Part shown: positions 36,801 to 48,506 of the stretch, one piece after another
How positions within the stretch are numbered: the first letter of the stretch is position 1
How the letters are laid out: the number at the start of each line of letters is the position of its first letter
Assembly (NCBI GenBank): GCA_021029095.1
Contig: JAJOHG010000038.1
Span: forward strand, 124,001-188,000
Origin: Phellopilus nigrolimitatus
Taxonomy: Eukaryota; Basidiomycota; Agaricomycetes; Hymenochaetales; Hymenochaetaceae
DNA length: 64,000 nt
Reading direction: 5' to 3'
Translations under genes and position numbers: made by a program
Notes under the pieces: generated by a model
Seen by the model: the letters and a program-made list of their open reading frames with translations, nothing else
Databases searched by the model: none
What the model was told of the DNA's origin: nothing

Positions 36801-38976
36801 TCCATTGACGCGTTGTTTGGGCGTGTATGACAAAGCATCTTCTAAAAGGGAAGGATCGACGCCTCCTCCCATGTGTCTTGTACATAAAACACAATCGTAC
36901 ATACATCTTCCTATCTTTCAAAGCTCCGTGCGCCCGCTTTGCTATATTTCCAAAACGATACCAAATATCAGCAATGCGGCCAGTCAACGTAATAATACAC
37001 CACAGATCATTTGGACTTTCCCGATCGCTCATCATGCACAGGCTAGCACAGCACATCAGCATCATAAGGCGAGGAACTTATGGATATTTCTTCACCCCGA
37101 ACAAACATTATTAATTGGCTGCAGAAATCTCCAGATAGACCAAAGTCAAGACACTGATCAACTGTCCTCAACAGCGTCTACGCCTGCTTCATCTAGTCTA
37201 GTCCCATGTTCTCCGCATAGGTCTTCCAGCTACTCGCTTTGTGCCCCGTTCCGAAGAATATTTAGTTCCGCTCGGTGTGATATACCCCGCATTTCGCCAT
37301 GACCGGTAAAAGTGGATCTCGATTGAGACACGTTTGAAAACTTTGATACTCATAGAATCTCTGCTTACTGTGCCATTCAAAATCTACGTGTACGAGATTC
37401 CTAGGTCATTACTTAAACCTCCGTTGCCGATATTTGCTTATTGTCCAAGCCTCGGAATCTGTATACCGAGAGCCCATAATCCAGAGCCGTGCAAAAATAC
37501 AACTTAAAAGCACCGCAGGATGCAGACAGTTCTAATGTAGCAGATGATCACCAAACACCGGACCGTCTCACGCATCAACTGCGCTGCTTATCCATCACAC
37601 AGCCTCAGCCACTATCTTCTCCAATGCCTTCAAGTTTACTTCGACGTTCAATATCAAGTTCCCTTTAAGCTGATGTTCCCTTTTCTTTGTCCGGCATCTA
37701 GTAAAGCAGCGGCGCGCGCGCAAAGTTTGATACGTACGTACCTACACGTGCACTTAAAGCGCATAAGAACATCAAAACGCAGAAGCCTCCCCATGGCTTC
37801 GTCGCCCCTCGAACGGCGGCGAACTCTGGCATTCAAAGAATCGATATAAGGCCGAGTTTTCTGGTTTTGCGAAGTGGAGATGTGTTGAAAGACAATAAGC
37901 ATCCCAATAAGCTGGGAGTTCTCGGAGTCAGTAAGTTTTGCCTTGTAATTTGGTGAGAACGTCCATGCGCGAGAAGACGAGAGAAGGCGTCGATAATATG
38001 GGAGATGAAAGCTTATGAAGTGGCCCATAAGCATGGAATTCTTGCATCGAAGCGACCGTCTCGGTGCTCGTCTAAAATCGGCGGACCAAGCCCGTCTCGG
38101 CTCCCTGATCTGCGACTTCAAATTTCATGCTTCAGCCTCTCGAATCGTCATCTCAATTTATTTGTTTTTCTGAATTTCGTTCGTTTTTCTTTTTTTGGCC
38201 ATTTTCTGTTCATTTTGCCAAACATACACATATCGCGATCAGCACGGGCAAAACACTTGCCAAGCCGATTACTCGCCTCAGAATCAGCCTAGAATCATCA
38301 ATAGGGCGGCGCTAGATCGGCGGGGAATTCAAAACTTTATCCATTGCCCGAGGCTCCCGAGGTAGCTCCCACGTGTAACAGCGAGCGGGGGTTCGGCAGT
38401 GCGGATCGGCGCGGGCCGCTCTCGGCATCGGACGCACAGCGCCACACGCCTTTATCGATCAGGGGCGCACTCGCAGCACAAGTGGTTCTGATAGCTGGAG
38501 AATGCAGAACGTGTGACGTCGAACACGGAGAAATGCGTCGAGATTTAATTAGGAGGCTCACCTTAGACTCGAACGATAGAGTAACGGCGCATCGGAAAAA
38601 TGGAGGAATGCAGTTTGGAGGCGTCGGATGTTGCGCGGACGTCGGAAACGAACAGGGAGGCCAGGGTAATGGACACCCAATTTTGAAGGGGCAAAATTCC
38701 GCGTGATCGAGGGTGCGACTTTGAGGGGGAAATTGGGAGGTTTGATTTCTTGAAAGAGTAGAAGAATCTAATTGCTTTGACGCGAGCGTCGGTAGGGTGC
38801 TAGTCCATCCGTCCCGCTTGACCAGTATTGGAATGCGCTTGTAATGACAAGCATGGCCAACGCTCGAATGCGCACGATGCGCCCAATTATATTGCAGCGC
38901 ACCCACCGGAAACTGATCAGTAGTCAGGCGACTTCCGCGACGCCGTGTTCCATTGCTCTGCGATTTTCTCTGTCTG
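33837..38976. other. 5 kb without supported genes
   Basis: No frame with family motifs. The largest (35585-36037 plus, 38337-39011 minus) have biased composition without motif support. The first part is pyrimidine-rich (34040-34290), consistent with 3' UTR or flank of HMG gene 1. Confidence 0.45.
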
Positions 38977-41513
38977 CTAATTGTGTGCCTTCCATGGCGG
39001 CTTTCTGGCATGCCACGCCTGGTGCTGGCTCAGTGCTATACTGCGAATATATGCAGGTTTCAATTTCCTTACCCGTAAACGATTGTTTGATCGAGTAAAA
39101 ATATCTGCAGCTTGTCCTTTGGTCATACTTTCAATATCGACGGACAGGTCGAGCATAGGAATATATCCTTTTTTTGAGATCACGTCTTTTTGACTGTCAG
39201 AAGCGGGGTTTTGCCTCCACTTTGCAGTCCGCGAAAAGCTGAAAAGATGCAATGTCAGAATATACGCGTGCGTATACCGCTCAGTACGAAATGTCAACGC
39301 ACTAATTAGCATCAGCCCCAGGCTTTCCTGAGAATACTCTGGTAACTGCGTAATTGTCGCTGTTTCGAGCTACCTCATTGAGTGATCTTGCCGTCATAAC
39401 CTCTCTCGGCTTCTCGAAAGACAATTTATCGGAAGGGTTCTCGCGAAGAGCTTCCACATAAGAGCTGCGATACACGAGCTCGCCTGCTCCAAATTAATAA
39501 CGCCCAGTAGACAAAATACGATTTTGAACGGGAGGAAACGCACCGTCATCATTGGTTACAGGCTCGATCTTGATGTATCCTTTGTCCGAGCACTCGAGGA
39601 CATAAATGTCGTTGCCGCAATCCACCCAGGCAAAGCGACTGAATCTCTTGATGCTCTGTGCCTCCCTTACAAGATCGGAGAGCTTGTAGTCTACATAAGC
39701 GACTGGCGGTGGATCAGAGCCACCCTCGTTATCGTAGGGAACGACCAATAGTGGGTCCTCGCGATCTTGTAAAGACCGAGACTTCCGTGGAGTCGTGCCT
39801 GCGAATACATTAAATTCCATAGTAAAGGATAGCGCGTTATGAAGAACTCGCCTTCAGCGACGCTATTGGGGTCAACCCCGACCAATGTTGGAATGGAGAT
39901 AATTCCGGAGATGCGATGTGTGTTGTCTACGAAATCCATGATATGGCAGTCGTCTTTTCCTGTCTGCGGAGACAGCCGCATGCCCCTGCCAATCTAGATG
40001 AAAGTGATGAAGACTGAAAAGCGTGTGTGTGTATGGACCACTAACCATTTGCGAAAATAAGTTCTTTGACTGAGTCGGTCGTACGATGACCACACAGTCG
40101 ATGTTCGGTATGTCGGTACCTTCGGTGAAAATAGCTGTGAAGTTTTGACCGTTAAAGTTATATGTAATATGAAGGATGTCTAGACTAACCGACATTGAGA
40201 AGCACTGGAAATTCGCCGGCCTTGAACGCGTCGACGAGTTCCTTCCGCTCCGCATATGGAGTCTTCGAGTGTGCGCATCGTGCATCGACGTCTGCCTGCT
40301 GGAATGCGTCCGTCAAGTCCTTCAGGTGCGTCACGTTCACACAAAACACGAGAGTCGACCGCCGGGATGCTTTAACGCGAACCTGTCAATCTGTACTTCT
40401 TAGAATATGTGAAAAATCTCTCACAACACTTGTCGAGCCAGCTTTGAACGACCAGTTTGTTGACTCTTTTGTTATTAATCGCATGTGCTAGGCTTTTACT
40501 ATCAAAGTCCCGTAATTTCGGATTGATGGCGACGCGGTCTAGATTAAGCTCGGTCTTGGCCTCCGTATAGCGGACGTCGCAGAGCCTACGTGGACCCCAA
40601 TGTTACTCATGATTAGTCCTCAGCGCCCTCCGAGCACTCTGATTTGTGCCTCACCAGCCCCCTTTGACCATAGCCAAAAAGTCGATATGGAACACCAAGT
40701 CCTGAAAGACGGATCCGAGCGCGAGTCCGTCGTGCCGGCTGAACGTGGCAGAGAACCCGATGATTGGGATGGGGTGGGAGAGCTTCGGGGGCGGCTGGTC
40801 GGGGTGGCGGATGCCTGCGTTGAGGCGGGAGAGAATCTTGAGGTACCTGAGATTGCGATGAATAGGCGAGCGATTATCGGGAAGGTACGAGCCCTACGAG
40901 GGAGCGACAGCATGGTGCGCCTCGTCGACAATGACACACTTGAGCTTGTTCGTGTCGAATTTCGCCATCTTCTCGTCCCGGAGACTCCGGTACAGTGCGA
41001 CAGTTCTTCAGGAACACAGACGAATGTGAGCTCCGAGCGTTCATCATAGAAGAAAAAAGCAGTGGCAAGTATCAAAAACGTTTGCACTGACACGTCTGCC
41101 TCGCCCGTCGCCTCATGCTTGCCCTGCTCGATCTCCACGCTCAAATGGGGCAACTGACTCTTCACGCGGCCAGCAACCTGCCGCGCGAGCTCGATGCTGT
41201 TCACGATGATCAGCGCACGGGTCGCGGCGGGGTTCTGGGGCGGCGGCGGCAGCGCCGCGATGAGCGCAATGAAGACGACCGTCTTGCCCGATCCCGTCGG
41301 CATCGACACGCCGATGCGCGTCGTCTCCTGTCCTTTTAGTGCACCGAGGCAGGCCTGCACGCACGCCTTCTGATACGGGCGCAGCTGGAGCGGCTTGGGA
41401 TGCTCCGTTGTTGGTGCGGAAAGCGAGGCGCTCGCGCGCCGCAGCGCAAGAGCCGGGCGTGTCGCCGGTAAACGATATACATGGCATTGGACCTGTCCTA
41501 GCAGACGAAGCAT
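38977..41513 (-). CDS. IRC3: Irc3-like mitochondrial SF2 DEAD/DEAH helicase
   Basis: Superfamily 2 helicase resembling yeast Irc3, which acts in mitochondria in mtDNA maintenance. The N-terminus at 41513 ([15 protein letters not shown], then Ala/Arg/Ser-rich) looks like a mitochondrial presequence. Motif Q region [11 protein letters not shown]; motif [12 protein letters not shown]; motif [10 protein letters not shown]; motif [13 protein letters not shown]; the second RecA domain has [30 protein letters not shown] (motif V) and GRGMRLS (motif VI, Arg finger). The C-terminal domain ends with [11 protein letters not shown] and [16 protein letters not shown], as in the Irc3 branch. About eight short introns. 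The final exon (to 38977) is joined through a GTGCGT donor near 39303 that avoids an in-frame TAG; this join is inferred. Confidence 0.85.
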
Positions 41514-41644
41514 ACGAGTTCGGGCGCGACTGCTCGTCGGCGACTGGGTCTTATCGCGAGAAACGAGCGCGCACGCGCGAGGCGCGCGGCGCGCTGTATA
41601 CTATAAGCATCGTCACCAAAACGCGTTGAATCCACGAGGGATGA

Positions 41645-41703
41645 TACAGGTGGGTGTAGAAAGTCTACGGCCCCCCTAAATAAGGAAGGTGGTTCCCGTC
41701 CGC
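41645..41703 (+). repeat. left terminal inverted repeat of MITE
   Basis: 59 nt, identical in reverse complement to 42024-42082. Confidence 0.95.
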
Positions 41704-42023
41704 GTCGTGCACACACATCCGCATCCTCCGCTGTCGTTCACCATTGCCTACAGCACGCTGCCAGCTCAAGTTGCCTCCAAACGCTTTGTATTTTATGTAG
41801 TATTTGTGCTGGGGCCTTTATCGGACCTACAACCGAGCTTGAAAATGTGGTCCTAGCTACAGCTCAGATCATGTGACAGCAGTGATAGTGAACGGTGTAA
41901 CCTCGAATTGACTGTGTATATGTTGTATTTGCATCATGAATGTATAAAAAGAAGGCTTTAACAGTTATACATCGTGTTTAGTCTTTTCGTAGGTAAATGC
42001 GACGATGTGGACGTTCGGGCGGT

Positions 42024-42082
42024 GCGGACGGGAACCACCTTCCTTATTTAGGGGGGCCGTAGACTTTCTACACCCACCTGTA
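42024..42082 (-). repeat. right terminal inverted repeat of MITE
   Basis: 59 nt, identical in reverse complement to 41645-41703. Confidence 0.95.
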
Positions 42083-42967
42083 CATACATAGGCCAGCACG
42101 TGCAGATGAAGTAAGCAGACCGAACCGCCTGCCCTGTACACCATGTCTACATGCTTTTACGAACACTTAGCTCTTAGCTAGTCGACATCGCCGAGTTCAT
42201 CGTTCTCGAACCCTCGAGTTTGACATCTTTTTGCTGCGCGCCTATTATTTTTCCCCGCAGCGTTCAGTGTAAGCGGGTAAACTAGTAGCGCTCCTAATGC
42301 TCATGTATCTCACAGGCCGCCGTTTTTCTCTGCCACTTTCTCCCATTCAAGATGGAAACCCTGGCAGGACTCGCGGAGGCGTGCAAGGGACATGAGGCGT
42401 TTCTGGACCCGCCTGCTCCGCGTCTGATTTCTGCAGCACCCTCCCCGGGTGCAGATCTGAGGCCGGCCGGAGCGAAGCGTAGCCACCAGGACGCGCCCAT
42501 GCGACGCGGCTTGTGCTCCCCAGGACGTCGCCTCTTAGCTACCTTCGCTCCACGACCGAGACGCCGTCGCGGCCGCGATCTCGGCCGCGTCGCACCCTCA
42601 AATTCTGCGAAAACAAAGCAAAAGAGCGAGCCCGCGGTCAAGTCGATGCGGACCAAGGGCGCACGACGGCACCGAAAGGCAGCGCGCGCGACGGCGCTGT
42701 GCCGCTGGGAGCTGCGCGCCGCCCACCCACGAACGCGCCCTCCGTCGCTGGCGCGCTGTGCACCGAGGTCCTCGCAAGAGACGGCCAGGCAGCCCCGGCC
42801 AACCGTATACTCTCGCTTCTTCACGCGCGTTCTTTTCTGGCACAATATCCGTCGGCGGCGAGATTTCTTTGGGGCGCTAGGCGCCGTCCAGCGCGCCTCC
42901 CCGCATGCAAGCAAGCCAGCGGGATATCATTATCATATAAGGAACCTGTGTTGCTCCGGCAATCAGT

Positions 42968-43640
42968 CGAACACGATATTACAAGCACTGCGCTGGAGAG
43001 CACAAGTAATTGCACACTCGCAGTAGTTGCATAGCATTAGAGGAAGATGGAGTACGTGTATTACTGTGCTTGTCATAGATGATGACAGTAGTCGAAAATG
43101 AAATGTTTGAAGTTTTGAGCCCGCGCCCAGCGCATATAGCACGTTTCGGCGCATCAATGTTCATCAACCCTGCCATTCATTTTCAACAACACAACCTCGC
43201 TACACCTGCTTTGAGCCAGGTCTATTTTCATTTCACTGTACGCACTACTCCTTAGCAAATACCATATATCCTGTGTCGTGCCGCGGCACCGTTAGTGCTG
43301 GGTTGCCACCAGTTCCCAGCTCTGCAGCACCGTGGGCCTGTGCCCAACTGATGTATATCAGTAGCAATATACTTGCTAGGGAGTAGTAGTAGGTACAGAG
43401 AAAAAGAAAAAGAAAACTAGGTCAAAGTAGATGGAATGAGGTTGCGTCGTTGAAACGATGGCGGCGGGACGAACTGCGGGATCCTAAAGACGTACCCGCA
43501 CCATACCATACCATACCGACATCCGTGCATCTTTAGATTTTGCATTTTGTTTTTGTGCTCTGCGCGTCCTATCGTATCCTCGTGCACTGCGCGCCGCTGC
43601 ACGTCTCCGAACGCCGCGTCAATGAGCGCTTGATTTAAAA
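42968..43640 (+). repeat. spacer duplication, copy 1
   Basis: Contains block a (ATATTACAAGCACTGCGCTG.., ending CACTCGCAGTAGTTGCAT, 42975-43031) and block b (CGACATCCGTGCATC.. through GCACTGCGCGCCGCTGC, 43518-43610). Both recur in the same order in 43893-44245. Confidence 0.75.
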
Positions 43641-43892
43641 TAAAATGACGGGCGATAGATATCCGTAGCTCAGATTCTTAACAAAACAGCGAGCCCTCTC
43701 CTAGACAGCACTTGCGACAAAAATAACTTTTTTCTACTTGTTCTACGACTCCGAAATTCTGTCATGCATTTTGAAAGGTATCTTTCTGTGTACGTATGGA
43801 AGTTCGACAAGGATTGAACGTGTTGTGCGGGAGCTAGCTTAGGTTTAATTCATTACTGGAATAGATCATTAAGTACCCGCTACAATACAGTA

Positions 43893-44245
43893 CATGATAT
43901 TGCAAGCACTGCGCTGGAGAGCACAGGAGGCGGTATGTATGTACGCGTACATGTAATCACACACTCGCAGTAGCTGCATGACACTACAGGAATCTAAAGT
44001 ATCAAGTGCCGCGCGCAGCACCGCTCTCTCCTATCGACTCCTGTATCGAAAAAAAAAAAAAAAACGCGCGCAGCCATGCAGCGTGGACAGTCCTGCGCCC
44101 GTGCGTCCTAGAGGTGTGAAAGACGGTCCGCGCGTGCGGATACCGACATCCGTGCATTTTTACATTTTTGTTTAGTGCTCTGCGCGTCCTCGCGCACTGC
44201 GCGCCGCTCCACCGTCTCCGGACGCCGCGCCCGCGCCCGCAGTCT
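43893..44245 (+). repeat. spacer duplication, copy 2
   Basis: Block a (ATATTGCAAGCACTGCGCTG.., CACTCGCAGTAGCTGCAT) and block b (CGACATCCGTGCATT.. GCACTGCGCGCCGCTCC) in the same order and orientation as copy 1, with about 250 bp instead of 540 bp between them. Confidence 0.75.
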
Positions 44246-45774
44246 GCAGCGCGAGTGCGCATGCTCCGCCCTGCGGCTGTCCGCGTGGATGTGGAGAGGA
44301 TATGCCGTGGATAAGTCCACATTAATTGCTGTCAACGCGCGTTCGATAAAATCACGGGCGAGTGCGCAGAGCGTACCATACGGACTTGCGGACGGTCGGC
44401 GCTGCGCCCCCTATCCCATCCCATCCCATCCCATCCTATCCCGTTTTATCCTATCCTGACTATCCCATGCCCTCGCATCCTGAATATCTGCGACTCCGGG
44501 CCCGGGCTGCAGCGCAAGCGAGCGACCGGAGCACGGCGTTTTGTTGGAGTGGTTTTTTGGAGTGGTTTTTTGGTTCCGCCGGGCGGAGCCCGCGCCGCGC
44601 ATCCGCGCACCCGGGGCTCCGAGCGCGTGTCGTCGTCGGCTAGCAACGATGACGACAGACAGACAGACAGACAGACAGACGGAGAGACGGGCGGTGCTGA
44701 TCGGCACTGGCGCTGGGGCCGGGTCAGGTGCGTGCCGCGCGCGCCGCACGAGCGCCGCTTGAATCGCGCCGCTCGCCAGCTCGGCACCAGGCGCGGCCTC
44801 TCGCGATTTCCTGGTGCGTGAATAAGAAAAGCGGGGACGTGCATGCACGGACGGGTACATGTACATCTGGGATCTGGGTGGTCGTGAAGACGACGAGACG
44901 ACGGGCGATGGAAGCCCCTTGCCCCCCGCCGGGCGCGCCCCAAAACGGACACGCTTGTACTGCAGTTCTGGGCAGGATTCTTCTTCTCCTTCGTTCGTTC
45001 CTTTGTCCGAAGATATCCAGCGCGCGCAGGTTGTGCGGCTTGCGCGCGCGCGCATTCTCTTCTCGCAATAAATCAAAAAGTCGTGAATGGCGGTCGGCGA
45101 AAATGCCGAGTGTATTTTTCTTTCCTCGGGCGCTGCGGGCTTCGCGCGGCTAGCTGGTTCGGACAATGCGCGATTCGATTCGCTGGCCGGACTGTATGGT
45201 ATGTATGCAATCCCGCTGGATAGGGCGATCCGGAAAGAGGGATGTTCATTTCCGGACTGGGTGCATGTGCTCTGCTTCCTGTGCAAAGAGGAGCGACGGA
45301 GCTCGGCACGGGGCGCCGCGTCGTCGTCGTACATTGACATGGAGCACGGACGGACGAGGGCGTCGCGTCGAGGGACGCGGACTCGGCAGATCAGGGGAAG
45401 GCTCCGGGCAGCCGGGTGGGAGCTGCCTAGTCCGGGACAAGGCGGCGAGATGGGATAGATGGGATAGATGGGAGAGATGGGACGAGATCTCGGCAGGCCG
45501 CTGGCCCCTTTGGCCCCTTCCCGCACGCTGCTTCTCCTTGTTTTTTTCTTTCGCCTTGCACGCTCATCGGATCTCAGCGAACGCTTTTAGTATTAGTTGG
45601 TTGCATGTAATGCCGGCACGCCTTCTCCCCGCGCGTCGTGCTATGACATCGTGCGCTCTCCTGCCACCACTCGTCTTCGCATCCTCCGTCGTCGTCTCTG
45701 CCTCTCAGTGTCACTCTGCTTCCGCTGCCGCAAAGATTCCTGCTGCTGCTGCTCTCGCCAAGCTTAGCCCGCCC

Positions 45775-48506
45775 ATGCTCCCGCCGCCCCTCCTCATGCC
45801 CCACAACTTCTTCCCACACTACATCCCCGACGCCGCACACCCGGCCCCGGACGCCGACGCCGACGCGGACGACGACGACGGTGCGCACCCCCGTCTTCCT
45901 TTTCCTTCTTCTCTATTTCGTATTTTTCTTCGTTCCTCATACACATATTCTCTTCCAACCTCCTCGCACACGCGCACAGACGACCTCCCCCCGCTCGTCG
46001 AGCGCCCCGCCGACCACGACCCCGACCCCGAGCCCGACTTCAGCACATATGCCTCGCCCCACGCCGTCTCCGCCACGGCGGCGCCCATGCAGTTCACCTT
46101 CGCCGCGACCATGACGCCCTCCGCCTTCCACACGCCCTCCCCCGACGCGCACGCGCTCTCCCCGCGCCAGGGCCCGGGCCCGGGCCCGGGCTCGCCGCAC
46201 CACGCCTCCAGCCCGCCCGGCGCGCCCCCGGGCCTCCCCCCGCCGCCCCCCGCGCACCTCTCCCTCCTCCCATATCCCTACCCGCCCCACCCCGCACACC
46301 CCGCACACCCCTCCCACGCCGCGCTGCCGCTGCCGTCGCCGCCCTCCCCGGGCATCGCAGACCTCCCCGACGCGTACAACGACCCGTACGCCGACGACAC
46401 GGACGACGCGTCCGCGCGCGCCGAGCCCGCCTCGGGGCCCGTGCGCGCCGCCAAGCGCAGCAGCGCCGGCGCCGGCAACGGGAACGCGGGCACGGGCGCG
46501 GGCGCGGGCGGCGGCCGCCCGCCGTCCTACATCCCCCGCCCGCCCAACGCGTTCATCCTCTTCCGCGCCTCCTTCGTGCGCGCTCAGCGCTTCGACGGCG
46601 CCTCCTCCACAGGCACGCCGGCGCTCCTCTCCTCCCTCTCCCCCTCCCTCTCCACAACCACCACCACATCCACCACGACCACCACATCCACATCCACCGC
46701 AAACGGCGGGCCCGCGCGCCCCGCGCACCACGCGACGCTCTCGAAGCTCGCAGGCGCGCTCTGGCGCGCGCTGCCCCCGCCCGAGCGCGCCGAGTGGGAG
46801 CGCGCCGCGCGCGCCGCGCAGGCCGCGCACCGCGCCAAGTACCCCGACTGGCGCTTCCGCCCCGAGAACGCGGGCGGCCCGCACAGCGCCGGCGCCGGCG
46901 CCCGCGCGCGTGCCGCGGAGCGCGGGCGGAGGCAGGGCGTCGGTGGGGCGGACGATTGGGGCGGCGGTGGAGGAGGAGGAGGAGGAGGTGGTGGGGGCGG
47001 GGAGTAAGGGCGGAGGGAAAGGAGGGAAGGGGAGGAAGCGCGCGAGCACGAGCACGAGTACGACTGCGGGCGGCGTGGACGTGCGCGAGTTGGGCCTGCC
47101 GAGCTGGGCGACGGCGGGCATGGACCTCGGTGCCCCCGATCCCGACGGGACGGGGTCCGCGGGCGCGAAGGGCAAGGGCAAAGAAAGAGAGAAAGAAGAC
47201 GGCGCGCCGCCGCCCGCGCCGCCGCATATCGTGACCGCGACCGCCCCCTGCTCATCCTCCACCGCGCACGCGCCGTCTCCCTCGCCCTCCACCGCGCATA
47301 CAGAGACGCACACGGCCGCGCACGACGCGCACACGCCCAACACAGACGCAGAGCCGGACGCAGAGGACGCGCGCTTCGCCGTCCCGCTCACCGCCATCGC
47401 GCGGCGCGCCGCGAGCGCGCCCGCCGCGCCGGGGCGCGAGAGCCCGCCTCTCCTTCCTCTCCTTCCTCTCCCTCTCCTTCCTCTCTCGCTCCCGTCTCTC
47501 TCCCTGCCGCTCGCGCCCGGCCCGCTCTCGTGGCCCCACCCGTTCCCGCCCGGCAGCCCGCCCTTCGCGCCTCCCGGGGTGCCCGGGGTGCCCGCGGCGC
47601 TCCTCGCGGGCCTCGCGCGCGAGTACGCGCTCGCGCCCGCGTTCTTCGCGGGCGGCGGCGGCGGCGGGCCCGGCGGCGTCGTGCGGACGGCGAGAAGGAG
47701 TGCGGCGGTGGCGCGTGCGGAGAGGGACGACGCGCGGCTTGTGGGGTTCGTCGGGAGCGTCGGGGCGGACGGCGGGGATGGCGCGCACGCAGAGGTGAGG
47801 TCCCCCCCCTTTTTTTCATCTCCTTTCCTTATTCTTTTCGCTTCGTCCTTCTCGACGTCCCCGTCCCTTGCTTCGTTCGTCTATTCGCGCTCGCTTGCTC
47901 CCTCACCTCGCTAACTCGAAAAAAATAATTCTTCTTCTTCTAGGACGCGTCGCGGTCCCCGCCCCGCGTCGTCTTCCCCGCTCCGTGCGCCCTTCGCGCA
48001 CGCGCACGCGCACCCATACCACGCGCACCCGTACGCTCACAGGCCCGCCGCGCGCGCGCGGCCCGCCCCCAGCTCCCCCTCGCCTTCGGGCGCGTACGCG
48101 TCGCCCGTCTCCCCGCTCGCCGCGGGCGGCGCGGCAGCGCGGCAGCGCAAACGGCATTGCGGACGCGGACACAGATGCGGGCGCGGCCGCGCAGCCGGCC
48201 GTCCCGCACCTGTCGTCCTACTCCTCGCTCACGGGCTGGGCGGGGCCCAGCGCCGGCGCGGACGCGTACGGCGGCGCGTACGGCGGCGCGCTGCAGCCGT
48301 TTCCGTACGGCATCGCGCACGCGGCGGCCGGCGCCGGCGGCGGCGGGCCTGGGCGCGCATTCTCGCTTGCGGGGCTCGGCTTCCCCGGCGGGGCTGGCGC
48401 GGGTGTGGGCGCGGGAGTGGAGGGGGGCGCGTACGTGTTTGATAGCTATGCTGCTGCTGCTACTGGGCCGGGCGGGCACATGAAGGAGGAGCGCGCGGAG
48501 GAGTGA
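45775..48506 (+). CDS. HMG-box transcription factor 2, with interrupted frame and insertion inside the box
   Basis: Start taken at 45775 (MLPPPLLMPHNFF); an in-frame ATG at 45610 would add 55 Ala/Ser-rich residues. Intron 45881-45979 (99 nt, in frame). The HMG box (from about 46528) begins YIPRPPNAFILFRASFVRAQRF. It then carries some 40 residues of Ser/Thr-rich filler and resumes with LSKLAGALWRALPPPERAEWERAARAA and KYPDWRFRPEN. Flanks are Pro/Ala/Gly-rich. After the Gly run near 46985 the frame must shift once to continue as VDVRELGLPSWATAGMDLG. A second intron (47794 to about 47943) is canonical. Two more shifts are needed between 47944 and 48170 before IADADTDAG..GGHMKEERAEE. All breaks lie in very GC-rich DNA. 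Confidence 0.72.

Larger units (their letters stand above)
41645..42082. mobile_element. MITE with perfect 59-bp terminal inverted repeats
   Basis: Left arm 41645-41703 and right arm 42024-42082 are exact reverse complements over 59 nt (left begins TACAGGTGGGTGTAGAAAG). The 320-bp interior has no coding frame and is AT-richer than the arms. Each end carries TA: GATGA-TA-CAGG on the left and CCTG-TA-CATAC on the right, as expected for a TA target-site duplication. Size, arms and TA suggest a non-autonomous Tc1/mariner-type element (PIF/Harbinger, with TWA, is an alternative). It inserted 130 bp upstream of the helicase start codon. Perfect arms indicate a recent insertion. Confidence 0.88.
42083..45774. 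other. GC-rich spacer upstream of HMG-box gene 2
   Basis: About 3.7 kb without a supported gene. Open frames such as 42294-42914 (minus) are Arg/Ala-biased and lack motifs. Contains a diverged internal duplication (see the repeat entries) and simple repeats: CCATA at 43498-43518, A-run 44047-44064, CCCAT at 44410-44440, CAGA at 44656-44682 and GATGGGATA at 45449-45481. It resembles the region upstream of HMG-box gene 1. Confidence 0.5.

Noticed and set aside
38337..39011. 224-codon minus-strand frame next to the helicase 3' end.
   Set aside because: Pro/Ser/Arg-biased with no family motif; overlaps the end of the helicase gene on the same strand in another frame.
42294..42914. 206-codon minus-strand frame upstream of HMG gene 2.
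   Set aside because: Biased composition, opposing frames of equal length, no motif or splice support.
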